Assembly (NCBI GenBank): GCA_947487745.1
Contig: CANKXQ010000118.1
Coordinates: 1 to 5,094, forward strand
Source of the DNA: Spartobacteria bacterium
GTDB lineage: Bacteria > Verrucomicrobiota > Verrucomicrobiia > Chthoniobacterales > Terrimicrobiaceae
Length of the DNA: 5,094 nucleotides
Direction of reading: 5' to 3'
Part shown: positions 1 to 5,094 of the stretch, one piece after another
Layout of the letters: the number at the start of each line of letters is the position of its first letter
Numbering within the stretch: the first letter of the stretch is position 1
Program-made: the position numbers and the translations under genes
Notes under the pieces: generated by a model
Seen by the model: only the letters and a program-made list of their open reading frames with translations
The model's database searches: none
What the model was told of the DNA's origin: nothing

Positions 1-957
1 GTTTATCTCGCCTTTGCGGCCTTTTTTGTTGGTCTCCTCGTTTACATCATCCCCCCCGCCTATCGCCAGGGAACCACGCTCGTGCAAAACTTCCCGAGCT
101 ACATGCAAAAGACGCAGGCCCTTACGACCCGCACTTTTGATAACTTGCACCGCCTCTCCACCCTCGACTTTCTTCAAAGCGACAGCACCGAGCAGCAGAC
201 GAACGAGCAACTCACCGCCCTCGTCAGCCAATCGATAAAAGACGCCGGAACCTGGGTGCAGCAAAAAATCCCCGACCTCGCCGTGGAATCCGGCCGCTTC
301 ATCCAGCGCAGCCTCGGAGGTTTCCTTGGCGTCTTCGGCCTCCTCCTCAGTATGATCCTCGTGCCGATCTTCCTCTTCTTTTTCCTCAAAGACAGCGCCT
401 CTATCGCCGAAAACTGGAGCCGCTACCTCCCCCTCCGCGCCTCCCCACTCAAAAATGAAATCGTCTCCCTCGTCAGCGAAATCAACTCCTACCTCATCAG
501 CTTCTTTCGAGGTCAACTCATTGTCAGTCTTATAGATGGACTCATGATCGCCGTCGCGCTCCTCGTCATGGGACTCGATTTTGCGATCCTCATCGGGCTT
601 ATGGTCGGCGTCCTCGGCCTCATCCCCTACTTGGGAATGATGATCTGCTACATCCCCGCCGTCATCATCGCAGCCGCCCAGTTCGGCGACTGGACCCACC
701 CCTTGATTGTAACAGCCATCTTCATCCTCGCCAACAACATAGACGGCATGTTCATCGCCCCGAAGATCGTCGGCGAATCCGTCGGCCTCCACCCCCTCAC
801 CGTGATCATCTCCGTCCTCGCCTGGAGTCTCATCCTCGGCGGCCTCCTCGGCGCCCTCCTCGCCGTCCCCCTCACCGCCACCATCAAAGTCCTCCTCAAA
901 CGCTACTTCTGGGACCGCCCCCCATCATCCCCCTTGGGGACCCAACAGATTACCTGA
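1..957 (+). CDS. AI-2E/PerM family transporter, C-terminal part (5' end outside window)
   Basis: The frame is open from the first base and stops with TGA at 955-957, giving 318 visible residues. The family (PF01594) usually has about 350-380 residues, so roughly the first one or two membrane helices are missing. The visible order is: the end of a helix at residues 3-19; a long soluble segment at about 20-100; a helix at about 105-130 ending in FFFLKD; and a dense hydrophobic block at about 170-217 containing GLIPYLG. After that comes the family signature with NNIDGMFIAPKIVG near residue 235, and a last helix pair ending in GALLAVPLTATIKVL. The C-terminus is short and proline-rich. Members are polytopic inner-membrane proteins; some export autoinducer-2 (TqsA) and others act as Na+/H+ antiporters or have unknown substrates, so the substrate cannot be assigned here. 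A downstream GTG at 82 is internal, not a start. The next gene lies 123 bases downstream. Confidence 0.93.
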   Translation, partial: VYLAFAAFFVGLLVYIIPPAYRQGTTLVQNFPSYMQKTQALTTRTFDNLHRLSTLDFLQSDSTEQQTNEQLTALVSQSIKDAGTWVQQKIPDLAVESGRFIQRSLGGFLGVFGLLLSMILVPIFLFFFLKDSASIAENWSRYLPLRASPLKNEIVSLVSEINSYLISFFRGQLIVSLIDGLMIAVALLVMGLDFAILIGLMVGVLGLIPYLGMMICYIPAVIIAAAQFGDWTHPLIVTAIFILANNIDGMFIAPKIVGESVGLHPLTVIISVLAWSLILGGLLGALLAVPLTATIKVLLKRYFWDRPPSSPLGTQQIT

Positions 958-969
958 TCTGTGGCAACG

Positions 970-983
970 CGGTTTAAAAACCG
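970..983. repeat. Short inverted repeat CGGTTT-AA-AAACCG
   Basis: Two perfect 6-base arms flank a 2-base centre, starting 12 bases after the stop of the transporter gene. A 2-base loop is too tight for a good RNA hairpin and no T-run follows, so this does not look like an intrinsic terminator. Its size and AT-rich centre would suit a dimeric regulator site. This is inference only. Confidence 0.3.
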
Positions 984-1045
984 GGCGGGTCTGATTTCTA
1001 TCTCGACCCAATCTTCCCCGCCGAAGACACGGTAGGATTTTCAGG

Positions 1046-1065
1046 TTTGCCCACAGTTTGGCAAA
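1046..1065. repeat. Inverted repeat TTTGCC-N8-GGCAAA upstream of the GNAT gene
   Basis: Two perfect 6-base arms separated by 8 bases end 15 bases before the ATG at 1081. It could be an operator, or a small hairpin in the leader of the acetyltransferase mRNA. No recognisable -35/-10 pair was found near it, and the spacer CACAGTTT is not symmetric. Confidence 0.35.
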
Positions 1066-1080
1066 GCAAACGAACAAACA

Positions 1081-1809
1081 ATGGCAATTTCCTTCTCTGC
1101 AACCTGCCGAACGCATAGCATCTCCGCCGTGGCAACTCAGTCTGATACTATCATCCGCAATTACGAGCCGCGCGACCGCGAGGCGGTGCGGCGGCTTTGT
1201 TGCGAGACGGGTTTTCTTGGCAAGCCGATTGATCCGGTTTTCGAGGACCGCGCGCTTTTTGCCGATTATCTGACCGCCTATTACACCGATGTGGAGCCCG
1301 AGGCGGCATTCGTGCTCGAGCAGGGCGGCGTGGTCAAAGGCTACCTCCTCGGCTCTCGGCGTCCACTGCGCCACCAGTGGTATGGATTTTTTCAAAACCT
1401 CCGCCTCTTCGGCATCGGTATGTTCCGCTACCGTAGATACAACGAAGCCACGCGCGGCTTCATCCGTTGGATTCTCAAAAATTCTTGGCGCGAAGTTCCC
1501 GCCGCACCCCGCCGCACGGCGCACTTCCATTTCAATGTCCTTCCTGAGGCGCAAAAACTCGCCACCACCCAGGCGATGACAAAAATGTATTTCGACTTCC
1601 TGCGCACGCATGGCGAGAAGGAGGTATTCGGCCAGGTCGTCACCTTCGAGTCCCGGCGCGGTGCGAAGCTCTTCGAGCGTTTCGGATTCCGCGTCGTCGA
1701 GAAGCGGGAGATCACCAAATACCGGGACAAACACCCCGAACCGGTCTACCTCATGACCGTCATCAAAAATCTCACCCAACCCGATTCCCGCACCGTCACC
1801 GGCAGGTAG
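1081..1809 (+). CDS. GNAT-fold acetyltransferase-like protein with atypical acetyl-CoA loop
   Basis: This encodes 242 residues. It resembles GCN5-related N-acetyltransferases, most clearly in the C-terminal half. A first strand, IIRNYEPRDREAVRRL (residues 24-39), is the usual GNAT start. A central strand, AFVLEQGGVVKGYLLGS (76-92), follows. Next is an insertion of about 50 residues (93-146) rich in W, F, Y and R. HFHFNVLPEAQ (148-158) is the strand leading to the acetyl-CoA loop, and GAKLFERFGFRVVEKREI (194-211) matches the typical closing helix-strand. The normal R/Q-x-x-G-x-G/A loop reads Q-K-L-A-T-T (158-163), so the glycines are absent. Substrate unknown. ATG 1081 gives a non-conserved N-terminal stretch of about 20 residues and has no Shine-Dalgarno sequence; an in-frame GTG at 1129 (residue 17) is an alternative start. 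The gene lies 50 bases upstream of fabG on the same strand. Confidence 0.82.
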   Translation: MAISFSATCRTHSISAVATQSDTIIRNYEPRDREAVRRLCCETGFLGKPIDPVFEDRALFADYLTAYYTDVEPEAAFVLEQGGVVKGYLLGSRRPLRHQWYGFFQNLRLFGIGMFRYRRYNEATRGFIRWILKNSWREVPAAPRRTAHFHFNVLPEAQKLATTQAMTKMYFDFLRTHGEKEVFGQVVTFESRRGAKLFERFGFRVVEKREITKYRDKHPEPVYLMTVIKNLTQPDSRTVTGR

Positions 1810-1859
1810 AAAATTTTGTTTCCATTCGCGCTCGCCAATGGTCTGCTGTGCCTCTCAGC

Positions 1860-2612
1860 ATGAGCACAAAACGATTTGAAAATCAGGTCGCCGTCGTCAC
1901 CGGAGCGGGACGCGGCATCGGCGAAGCCATCGCAAAACGCCTCGCCGCCGAAGGCGCGAAAATCGCCGTCGTCAGCCGCACGGAATCGAACTCCGCCCGC
2001 ACGGCCGATGCCATAAACGCGGCCACGCCAGGAGTTGCCAAGCCCTACGCAGTGGATGTCTCCGACTTCGACGCCGTGCAGAAGACGGGAGACCAAATCC
2101 TCGCCGACTTCGGCCGTTGCGACATTCTGGTCAACAATGCCGGCATCACCCGCGACACACTCGCCATGCGCATGTCGAGCGACGATTGGGATGTCGTGCT
2201 CCAGACCAATCTCAAGGGCGCGTTCAATTTCACCCGCGCCATCCTCCGCGCCATGGTCAAGCAACGCTCAGGCCGCATCATTAATATCAGCTCCGTCAGC
2301 GGACTGATGGGCCTCCCCGGCCAGGCAAACTACGCCGCTAGCAAAGCCGGTCTCATCGGCATGACGAAGAGCATCGCCCGCGAAATCGCCAGCCGTGGCA
2401 TCACAGTGAATGTCGTCGCGCCAGGTTTCATCGAGACCGATATGACCTCCGTGCTCAATGAGGAAGTTCGCAAAGGCGCGCTGGCGCAGATTCCGGTCGC
2501 CCGCTTCGGGGCGACGGATGACATCGCCGCCGCCGTGAGCTTCCTCGCCAGTGCCGAAGCCTCCTACATCAGCGGGCAAGTGCTCGCAGTGGATGGCGGC
2601 ATGAGCATGTAA
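1860..2612 (+). CDS. fabG: 3-oxoacyl-[acyl-carrier-protein] reductase (FabG)
   Basis: A short-chain dehydrogenase/reductase of 250 residues (E. coli FabG has 244). It reduces 3-oxoacyl-ACP to 3-hydroxyacyl-ACP with NADPH in the cytosolic type II fatty-acid elongation cycle. Visible motifs are the nucleotide loop TGAGRGIG (14-21), D66 after the third strand, NNAG (92-95), the catalytic tetrad N117, S145, Y158 and K162 with the standard spacing, and PGFIETDM (188-195). R136 and R179 align with the two arginines that dock ACP in E. coli FabG (R129, R172), which favours true FabG over a generic SDR. R18 and R40 fit NADPH use. ATG 1860 is chosen because it starts just before the first strand; an in-frame GTG at 1848 would add MPLS. 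Neither has a clear Shine-Dalgarno sequence. The stop is 17 bases before sixA. No acpP or fabD/F is in the window, so a role outside the core pathway, such as PHB-type 3-ketoacyl reduction, cannot be excluded. Confidence 0.93.
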   Translation: MSTKRFENQVAVVTGAGRGIGEAIAKRLAAEGAKIAVVSRTESNSARTADAINAATPGVAKPYAVDVSDFDAVQKTGDQILADFGRCDILVNNAGITRDTLAMRMSSDDWDVVLQTNLKGAFNFTRAILRAMVKQRSGRIINISSVSGLMGLPGQANYAASKAGLIGMTKSIAREIASRGITVNVVAPGFIETDMTSVLNEEVRKGALAQIPVARFGATDDIAAAVSFLASAEASYISGQVLAVDGGMSM

Positions 2613-2613
2613 A

Positions 2614-2620
2614 AAGGAAG
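2614..2620 (+). promoter_or_regulatory. Ribosome binding site of sixA (AAGGAAG)
   Basis: A purine-rich AAGGAAG begins right after the fabG stop codon and ends 9 bases before the ATG at 2630. It is the only convincing Shine-Dalgarno match among the starts in this window, and it supports the sixA start and translation from a shared fabG-sixA message. Confidence 0.65.
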
Positions 2621-2629
2621 CCTCCCTCC

Positions 2630-3097
2630 ATGACGATTTACTTCCTGCGCCACGCCGAAGCCGAAGATTTGGCCGAGTCGGACTTCGATCGCAAACTCAC
2701 ACCCAAAGGGCTGCAGCAGGCGGCGAAGGTTGGGAAATTTTGCGCCAGTCATGGGCTCGATCCAGCTGTTATTCTGAGCAGTCCTGTGACCCGCTCCAGG
2801 CAGACGGCAGAGATCGTCGCTGAAACGCTCGGGTGCGAAGTCACCATCGAAAGCTGGCTCGCCTGCGGGATGGAAACCTCCACCCTGCTCGCACGCCTTG
2901 CGCCACACGCTGCCAGCGACTCCGTCTTGATTGTCGGTCACGAACCCGATTTCAGCACAACCATCGGCGAGCTTTTGGGAACTCCCGAGCCCGCAGCCGT
3001 GCTGGTCAAAAAAGCCTCCCTCACCGCCATCGATGCCCCATGGCTCGAGCCCGGCGCCGGCCAGCTCCAGTTCTCCATACCCTGCCGTTTGATGTAA
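2630..3097 (+). CDS. sixA: Phosphohistidine phosphatase SixA
   Basis: This encodes 155 residues, close to E. coli SixA (161), a single-domain member of the histidine phosphatase superfamily. The N-terminal YFLRHAEAE carries the RH pair (R7, nucleophile H8). SSPVTRSRQTAE (50-61) supplies the second phosphate-binding arginine (R55), and VGHEPDF (102-108) supplies the second catalytic histidine (H104). The C-terminal GQLQFSIP resembles the closing strand of SixA proteins. Family members remove phosphate from phosphohistidine; E. coli SixA acts on the ArcB HPt domain and on the nitrogen-PTS protein NPr. The target here is unknown, and no histidine kinase or PTS gene is in the window. No signal peptide, so it is cytosolic. 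It sits 17 bases after fabG and 19 bases before the glycogen synthase gene, so co-transcription is likely. Confidence 0.9.
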   Translation: MTIYFLRHAEAEDLAESDFDRKLTPKGLQQAAKVGKFCASHGLDPAVILSSPVTRSRQTAEIVAETLGCEVTIESWLACGMETSTLLARLAPHAASDSVLIVGHEPDFSTTIGELLGTPEPAAVLVKKASLTAIDAPWLEPGAGQLQFSIPCRLM

Positions 3098-3116
3098 CAA
3101 ACCCGCCCGCCTTTTC

Positions 3117-4316
3117 ATGAAAGCCCTGTTCCTCACAAATGAATACCCGCCCCACATCTACGGTGGCGCCGGCGTTCATGTCGAATACCTCAGCCGCGAA
3201 CTCGCCAAGCTCATGCCCGTGGATGTCCGCTGCTTCGGCGACCAGAACACCTCCTCCGGCCAACTCGCCGCCCAAGGCTTCGGGCTCGACACCGCCGACT
3301 GGACATCCCCCAAGCAACTCCAATCCGTCTTCGGCGCACTCCAGCGTTGCCTCGATTTCAATACCGCCCGCATCGATGCCAGTGTCGTGCATTGCCACAC
3401 CTGGTATGCCCACTTTGGTGGCATCCTCGCCAAGCTGAACTACGGCATTCCCCTCGTTATCACCGTCCACTCGCTCGAACCGCTCCGCCCTTGGAAGCGT
3501 GAACAACTCGGCGGCGGCTACGATTTCACCTGCTGGCTCGAACGCACCGCGCTCGAAATGGCCGACGCCGTCATCGCTGTATCCGAAGGCACCCGCCGCG
3601 ATGTGGAAAAGCTTTTCCAGATCGACCCCGCCCGCCTCCACATCATCTACAACGGCATCGACCCCGCCGAATACCAGGCAGTCACCACGCACGGCGTGCT
3701 CGACCGCTTCGGCATCGACTCCACCAAACCCTACGCCCTCTTCCTCGGCCGCATCACCCGCCAAAAAGGCATCATCCACCTCGTCAACGCCATCAAGCAC
3801 CTCGACCCCGGCTTCCAGATCGTCCTCTGCGCCGGCGCTCCCGACACACCCGAGATCGCAGCCGAAATGAAAGCCGCCGTCGCCCAAGCTCAAAGCCAAC
3901 GCGACGGCATCATCTGGATCGACCAGATGCTCGATAATAAATCCAAGATCGAACTCTACAGCCACGCCGGCGTCTTCGTATGCCCCTCCATCTACGAGCC
4001 CTTCGGCATCATCAACCTCGAAGCCATGGCCTGCGGACGCGCCGTCGTGGCCAGCGCCGTCGGCGGCATCCCCGAAGTCGTCGTCCATGGCGAAACCGGC
4101 TACCTCGTCCCCGTCGAGCAAATGACCGCCAGCCCCTTCGAACCCGTCGACCCCGAAAAATTCTCCCGCGACCTCGCCGCGCGCATCAACGAAATCATGG
4201 CCGACCCCGCCAAACAAATAGCCTTCGGCAACGCCGGACGCCAACGAGCCATCGGCACCTTCTCCTGGGCCTCCATCGCCCGACAAACCAAGGCCCTTTA
4301 CGAAACACTCGTGTAG
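3117..4316 (+). CDS. glgA: Glycogen synthase, GT4 actinobacterial type (GlgA/GlgM-like)
   Basis: A 399-residue retaining glycosyltransferase with two Rossmann domains. The N-terminal EYPPHIYGGAGVHVEYL (9-25) closely resembles the start of the corynebacterial/mycobacterial enzymes (TIGR02149; Rv1212c). Its glycine-rich loop (G16-G19) is the nucleotide-sugar site. HCHTWYAHFGG (92-102) and VHSLEPLRPWKREQLGGGY (117-135) are typical of the acceptor domain. The C-terminal domain has YNGID (178-182), LGRITRQKG (210-218) with the phosphate-binding R212 and K217, and the E-x7-E motif E294-PFGIINL-E302. Family members transfer glucose from ADP-glucose, either to glycogen or (GlgM) to glucose-1-phosphate to give maltose-1-phosphate for GlgE. 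The sequence alone does not decide which. It is shorter than classical GT5 GlgA (about 480). ATG 3117 starts directly at the first strand; no Shine-Dalgarno sequence is visible. C-ending codons are very strongly preferred. It is last in the fabG-sixA group and faces a convergent gene. Confidence 0.9.
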   Translation: MKALFLTNEYPPHIYGGAGVHVEYLSRELAKLMPVDVRCFGDQNTSSGQLAAQGFGLDTADWTSPKQLQSVFGALQRCLDFNTARIDASVVHCHTWYAHFGGILAKLNYGIPLVITVHSLEPLRPWKREQLGGGYDFTCWLERTALEMADAVIAVSEGTRRDVEKLFQIDPARLHIIYNGIDPAEYQAVTTHGVLDRFGIDSTKPYALFLGRITRQKGIIHLVNAIKHLDPGFQIVLCAGAPDTPEIAAEMKAAVAQAQSQRDGIIWIDQMLDNKSKIELYSHAGVFVCPSIYEPFGIINLEAMACGRAVVASAVGGIPEVVVHGETGYLVPVEQMTASPFEPVDPEKFSRDLAARINEIMADPAKQIAFGNAGRQRAIGTFSWASIARQTKALYETLV

Positions 4317-4358
4317 CCGACGCAATCGAGAGCGCAGCGCGACATCGTGATTTTGGGA

Positions 4359-4380
4359 GGGGCATGGGCTCGCATGCCCC
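4359..4380. repeat. Strong hairpin GGGGCATG-N6-CATGCCCC
   Basis: A perfect 8-base-pair, GC-rich stem with a 6-base loop (GGCTCG) starts 43 bases after the glycogen synthase stop. It is the strongest secondary structure in the gap. Downstream on the + strand is AAGCTT and on the - strand TCCCAAAATC, so neither side has a terminator T-run. It could still stop or stabilise the 3' end of the operon message, or be a copy of a dispersed palindromic repeat. Confidence 0.5.
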
Positions 4381-4388
4381 AAGCTTCA

Positions 4389-4401
4389 GCCGCGAAGCGG
4401 C
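4389..4401. repeat. Mini-hairpin GCCGC-GAA-GCGGC
   Basis: A perfect 5-base-pair stem with a GAA triloop lies 8 bases after the stronger hairpin at 4359-4380. The two together resemble the paired palindromes of REP-type intergenic repeats, but a second genomic copy would be needed to say so. Confidence 0.35.
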
Positions 4402-4490
4402 GCTCGGCATGATGGGAACGGGGCTGCATGGTAGTGGAACGAAACTTGGGTTATCCGAGGTTTGTAAGAGGAAATGGATATGGCGCTGGC

Positions 4491-4507
4491 CACTGGCTTC
4501 GCCACTG
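4491..4507. repeat. Imperfect hairpin CACTGGC-TTC-GCCACTG
   Basis: Seven-base arms with one C-C mismatch flank a TTC loop. On the - strand the loop reads GAA, as in the hairpin at 4389-4401. It is about 165 bases downstream of the esterase stop and has no T-run. Weak on its own. Confidence 0.25.
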
Positions 4508-4605
4508 TTGCAAACCGAATCGGGTTCACTTTCGTTTGGGACCATAGGTCCGCCTCGGGATGACGCAGACTTTCACTGGTTGATTTCATATATGTGTATT
4601 CGCAC

Positions 4606-4619
4606 GGACGCCGACGTCC
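4606..4619. repeat. Small hairpin GGACG-CCGA-CGTCC
   Basis: A 5-base-pair stem with a 4-base loop, about 55 bases beyond the stop codon of the minus-strand esterase-family gene. It could contribute to the 3' end of that transcript, but no T-run follows on the - strand. Confidence 0.25.
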
Positions 4620-4672
4620 CCGTCGCGCTGTGCGGTATGGTCTCAAGAAATTGGGCTCTGAATTGTTTTTGC

Positions 4673-5094
4673 TCAAAGTCCACTCGGGTAGGTCTCATCG
4701 ACCTCGGCGACTCCATCGGCCTCCCAGATCGGTGTGCGCTCAAGGGGTTCGACGGCGCGGGTTTCATCGAAATGAAAAACTGCATCGAACTGCTCTGAGA
4801 CACTTGCTGAGAAGTAGTGGCTCTCCCGCTCGGTTTCAGGCCGGTAGATAACTCCGATGGCTCTCTCGAGCAGTGGATGGTGGAGTAATTCGGCGGCGTC
4901 CTTGTGTTTTGAGAAATCAAGCCAGAAGCGTGGAATCCCGGTTTCGTGAAAGAGCTTTTCGCAGCTGTGGGCGAGGGCAGGGCGAATGGCTTTGCGTTCG
5001 GCTGGCGCGTCCCAATCCGAAGCTGCCGTTACTGTGCCGTTGTGCGTGGTGAAGCCGATCAGCACGGCCTCCCTGCCGAAGTGTTCCCTCGCGA
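4673..5094 (-). CDS. Erythromycin esterase family protein, C-terminal part (5' end outside window)
   Basis: The minus-strand frame is open from the right edge to a TGA at 4675-4673, giving the last 139 residues. Recognisable family stretches (PF05139) are the run leading into LIGFTTHNGTVTAASDWD, then KLFHETGIPRFWLDF, then RAIGVIYRPETERESHYF, then EQFDAVFHFDETRAVEPLE, ending in the typical ETYPSGL tail. Full members have about 400-450 residues, or 600-700 when fused to another N-terminal domain such as a phosphoribosyltransferase, so most of the protein is out of view. This includes the catalytic histidine/glutamate region, so activity cannot be judged. A GTG at 5065 is internal: conserved residues (AREHFGREA) continue upstream of it. 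Only the EreA/EreB branch of the family is known for macrolide-lactone hydrolysis; chromosomal relatives like this have mostly unknown substrates, and resistance should not be inferred. It converges with the glycogen synthase gene and is not part of that operon. Confidence 0.88.
   Translation of the reverse strand, partial: AREHFGREAVLIGFTTHNGTVTAASDWDAPAERKAIRPALAHSCEKLFHETGIPRFWLDFSKHKDAAELLHHPLLERAIGVIYRPETERESHYFSASVSEQFDAVFHFDETRAVEPLERTPIWEADGVAEVDETYPSGL

Larger units (their letters stand above)
4317..4672. other. Convergent intergenic region, no gene seen
   Basis: These 356 bases lie between two genes that end towards each other. Open frames here on both strands are short, lack family motifs and mostly run into real genes. 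The strong C-ending codon pattern of the flanking genes is lost and the stretch is more AT-rich after about 4440. It holds several small hairpins (listed separately) but no hairpin followed by a T-run on either strand, so no intrinsic terminator can be called. No tRNA or known riboswitch was recognised. Confidence 0.6.

Noticed and set aside
928..940. TCCCC-CTT-GGGGA at the end of the transporter gene as a terminator
   Set aside because: The stem has only 5 pairs, lies inside the coding region and is followed by ACCCAACAG rather than a T-run.
925..1779. A 284-codon minus-strand frame opposite the GNAT gene
   Set aside because: It spans an intergenic gap and the antisense of a gene with recognisable GNAT segments; its own product shows no motif. 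It is a codon-bias shadow.
1807..1825. AT-rich TAGAAAATTTTGTTTCC before fabG as a promoter
   Set aside because: It contains an AAAATTTT palindrome and could host a -10 box, but no matching -35 at the right spacing could be defended.
2564..3157. A 197-codon minus-strand frame opposite sixA
   Set aside because: It overlaps sixA, whose RHA, SSPxTR and GHEPD motifs are clear, and crosses three gene boundaries.
3021..4382. A 453-codon open frame on the minus strand covering the glycogen synthase gene
   Set aside because: Its product is a low-complexity run of G, D, A, V and E, exactly what the complement of C-ending codons gives. It has no family motif and overlaps a well-supported gene throughout.
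4386..4676. A 96-codon minus-strand frame in the convergent gap
   Set aside because: It starts within a hairpin region next to the esterase stop, has no motif, no ribosome binding site and no codon pattern like the neighbours.
3980..4798. A 272-codon plus-strand frame starting inside the glycogen synthase gene
   Set aside because: The first part is an arginine/proline-rich out-of-frame reading of the glycosyltransferase. The rest crosses the gap and runs antisense to the esterase-family gene. No domain is recognisable.
4673..5094. Antibiotic-resistance gene
   Set aside because: The similarity is to the broad esterase family; the catalytic region is out of view and chromosomal members of this kind are not known to confer macrolide resistance.

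Overview
The window looks like an ordinary chromosomal stretch of a GC-rich bacterium. It holds five recognisable protein genes, two of them cut by the window ends. Coding strands show a strong preference for C-ending codons (ctc, gcc, cgc, atc, ccc), and most starts lack a clear Shine-Dalgarno sequence. Together with an actinobacterial-type glycogen synthase in a non-actinobacterial-looking setting, this suggests the Verrucomicrobiota or a relative. That placement is an inference from style and gene content; no rRNA or marker gene is present.

Layout. Positions 1-957 (+) hold the C-terminal 318 residues of an AI-2E/PerM-family membrane protein. A 123-base gap with two short inverted repeats follows. 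Positions 1081-1809 (+) encode a GNAT-fold acetyltransferase-like protein with an aromatic/basic insertion and a poorly conserved acetyl-CoA loop. Three closely spaced genes come next: fabG (1860-2612, 3-oxoacyl-ACP reductase), sixA (2630-3097, histidine phosphatase) and a GT4 glycogen/maltose-1-phosphate synthase (3117-4316). Gaps of 17 and 19 bases between them suggest co-transcription, and the acetyltransferase gene 50 bases upstream of fabG may belong to the same unit. Positions 4317-4672 are a convergent, gene-free stretch with several short hairpins. Positions 4673-5094 (-) hold the C-terminal end of an erythromycin-esterase-family protein that runs in from beyond the right edge.

Functionally, fabG serves fatty-acid elongation, sixA removes phosphate from phosphohistidine (typically in phosphorelay or nitrogen-PTS proteins), and the glucosyltransferase feeds alpha-glucan storage. 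A regulatory link between sixA and glycogen synthesis is possible but nothing in the sequence proves it. No mobile element, CRISPR array, tRNA, rRNA or toxin/defence cassette was seen. I found no clear candidate for a new system; the points most worth a second look are the degenerate GNAT loop, the sixA-glycogen synthase pairing and the hairpin cluster in the convergent gap.
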